Shown piece by piece: positions 17,030 through 18,021 of a DNA stretch of 18,021 nt. Under the pieces are notes generated by a model, which worked only from the letters and a program-made list of their open reading frames with translations, was not told the DNA's origin and ran no database searches. Position 1 is the stretch's first letter. The number at the start of each line of letters is the position of its first letter. Origin of the DNA: CAZFQD01 sp964520885 (GTDB lineage Bacteria; Bacillota; Clostridia; Oscillospirales; SIG519); assembly GCA_964520885.1 (NCBI GenBank), contig CAZFQD010000035.1:1-18021 (forward strand). Reading direction: 5' to 3'. Made by a program: the position numbers and the translations under genes.

Positions 17030-18021
17030 TTATAATCTGACTGTATCAATTAAAGCTTTTAAATTCTCATATGGTACATCAACCTGAATTTCCTGAGAAG
17101 GAGCAGCGATATATCCGCCGTTTCTGCTCATTTCCCGGATGACTTTTTTAGTTTCGTTTGCAACATCCTCTGCGGTACCATACGGCAATATTTGCTGCGT
17201 GCTGATTCCGCCGAAAAATGTCAGCTTTTCTCCATAGTTTTCTTTGAGTTTGTATATATCCATACATTCGGGTTGGATTGGATTCAATGCTTCAAGTCCT
17301 ATCTCAATCAGATCACCTAAAATCTTTTCAATATTGCCGCAGGAATGAACAAATACATCCTTTTTGTATTTTTTAACCAGGTCATATTCCTGCTTTTCAC
17401 CGTTTTTAATCAACGAACGCCAACAATCCGGCGACATAATAAGGTCACTTTGTGTTCCCCAATCCGAACCTAACAAAACGCCGTCAATTTCATCTTCAAC
17501 AAGGAAATTTTCAAGCATGACAAGGTTTTTACGGATAATGAAACCCAGTAATTGCTCAGTCCATTCAATACTTCCTGCAAGGTCGCACAGGAAATTCTCA
17601 ATTCCTCTGCAAAAATATGCCTTTTCCCAGTGGCCTCCCCAAATTGCCGATAGAAGATATACGTCGTAATTTTCTCTTATGTATTTTATTTTTGAAAAGA
17701 ACGCTTCATAGTTTCCTGTTCCGATGGTATCTGGCAAATGTTCAGGGGTATCAAACTCGGTGAAAAAATTGCCCGGAACCTTGTACCAATCCCACCATGG
17801 AGCATACACATACAGCATATAGTTTCCGATTCCCAAGGATACCGCTTCCGTTAAATTCAGAATTCCGTTTTTATAATCCGATTTCACCTTTTCACTTGCA
17901 TATTCTGCCAATAATCTCTCCCCATAAACATCCAATGCTTCTTTTGTAAAATTAATGGCATACGGCACGGTGCCGGTATTTTTATGTTTTAAAGTTTCTT
18001 TAACAATTCCTCTTTTTTTCA
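17030..18021 (-). CDS. URO-D-fold methyltransferase-like protein, HSCG type (5' end at window edge)
   Basis: In frame upstream of GTG 17968 the codons run KKRGIVKETLKHKNTGTVPY back to 18019, preceded by bases TG at the very end of the window. The start is therefore probably an ATG whose A is just outside, giving 330 residues. The start KKRGIVKETLKHK..TVPYAI.FT is normal for URO-D-like methyltransferases, which supports this over the internal GTG. It has GVLLGSDWGTQSDLIMSP (about 181-198), VHSCGNIEKILGDL with His226-x-Cys228-Gly, and APSQEIQVDVPYENL near the end. Like the gene at 10096-11112 it keeps the HxCG zinc motif but lacks Cys at the third ligand site. It is the first visible gene of the operon; its promoter is outside the window. 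Confidence 0.8.
   Translation of the reverse strand, partial: KKRGIVKETLKHKNTGTVPYAINFTKEALDVYGERLLAEYASEKVKSDYKNGILNLTEAVSLGIGNYMLYVYAPWWDWYKVPGNFFTEFDTPEHLPDTIGTGNYEAFFSKIKYIRENYDVYLLSAIWGGHWEKAYFCRGIENFLCDLAGSIEWTEQLLGFIIRKNLVMLENFLVEDEIDGVLLGSDWGTQSDLIMSPDCWRSLIKNGEKQEYDLVKKYKKDVFVHSCGNIEKILGDLIEIGLEALNPIQPECMDIYKLKENYGEKLTFFGGISTQQILPYGTAEDVANETKKVIREMSRNGGYIAAPSQEIQVDVPYENLKALIDTVRL

Noticed and set aside
17963..17975. Palindrome CGGCACGGTGCCG as an operator upstream of a GTG start
   Set aside because: The reading frame continues upstream to the window edge with family-like sequence, so this palindrome lies inside the coding region.
1..18021. tRNA, rRNA, riboswitch or transporter genes
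   Set aside because: None could be recognised by eye on either strand; in particular no cobalamin riboswitch or corrinoid-binding motif (DxHxxG) was seen.

Overview
The window is AT-rich bacterial DNA with strong Shine-Dalgarno sites, tightly packed operons and protein families typical of gut or rumen Clostridia (Bacillota). That assignment rests on gene content and style only; no marker gene is present. The theme is plant-glycan or glycoside breakdown combined with an unusually large set of uroporphyrinogen-decarboxylase-like (URO-D fold) proteins. These resemble the MtaA/CmuA-type methyltransferase branch rather than haem-pathway HemE.

Left part, about 1-3150: a string of four strong tandem hairpins (71-261) is followed on the minus strand by a URO-D-like gene (373-1599) of an unusual 'YGCCEP' type and, upstream of it, a truncated fucI (N-terminal third of L-fucose isomerase). 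Then comes a scar (2523-3153) built of three decayed pieces on the minus strand. They are a GH10 xylanase fragment, a discoidin/F5-8-type carbohydrate-binding fragment and the C-terminal tail of an IS21-family IstB, followed by a small ORF overlapping the istB stop.

Middle part, 3154-7804: a full-length cellobiose phosphorylase (GH94) lies downstream of an AraC-family regulator, both on the minus strand. Divergent from the regulator is a plus-strand URO-D-like gene with a good sigma-A promoter and ribosome site, but its reading frame is broken by one extra base near 6719-6726. A near-perfect palindrome (7766-7801) ends this convergent zone as a terminator.

Right part, 7805-18021: seven genes on the minus strand form one apparent operon with gaps of 4 to 40 bases. 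In order of transcription they are a URO-D-like protein (HSCG type), a GH1 beta-glucosidase, a GH3 beta-glucosidase/xylosidase, a GH95-like enzyme, a second HSCG-type URO-D-like protein, a YGCCEP-type URO-D-like protein and a GH29-like enzyme. The first gene is complete except for the first base of its probable start codon, which falls just outside the window.

Working model (inference): the glycosidases and the phosphorylase take apart a beta-glucoside or xyloglucan/xylan-like substrate carrying fucose-like sugars. The URO-D-like proteins would handle methyl groups on its sugars or aglycone, by corrinoid-dependent transfer. No corrinoid protein, transporter or methyl-acceptor enzyme lies in the window, so this model needs partners elsewhere. 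The five URO-D-like genes fall into three classes by their residues at the usual metal site, and this is the most interesting signal here.
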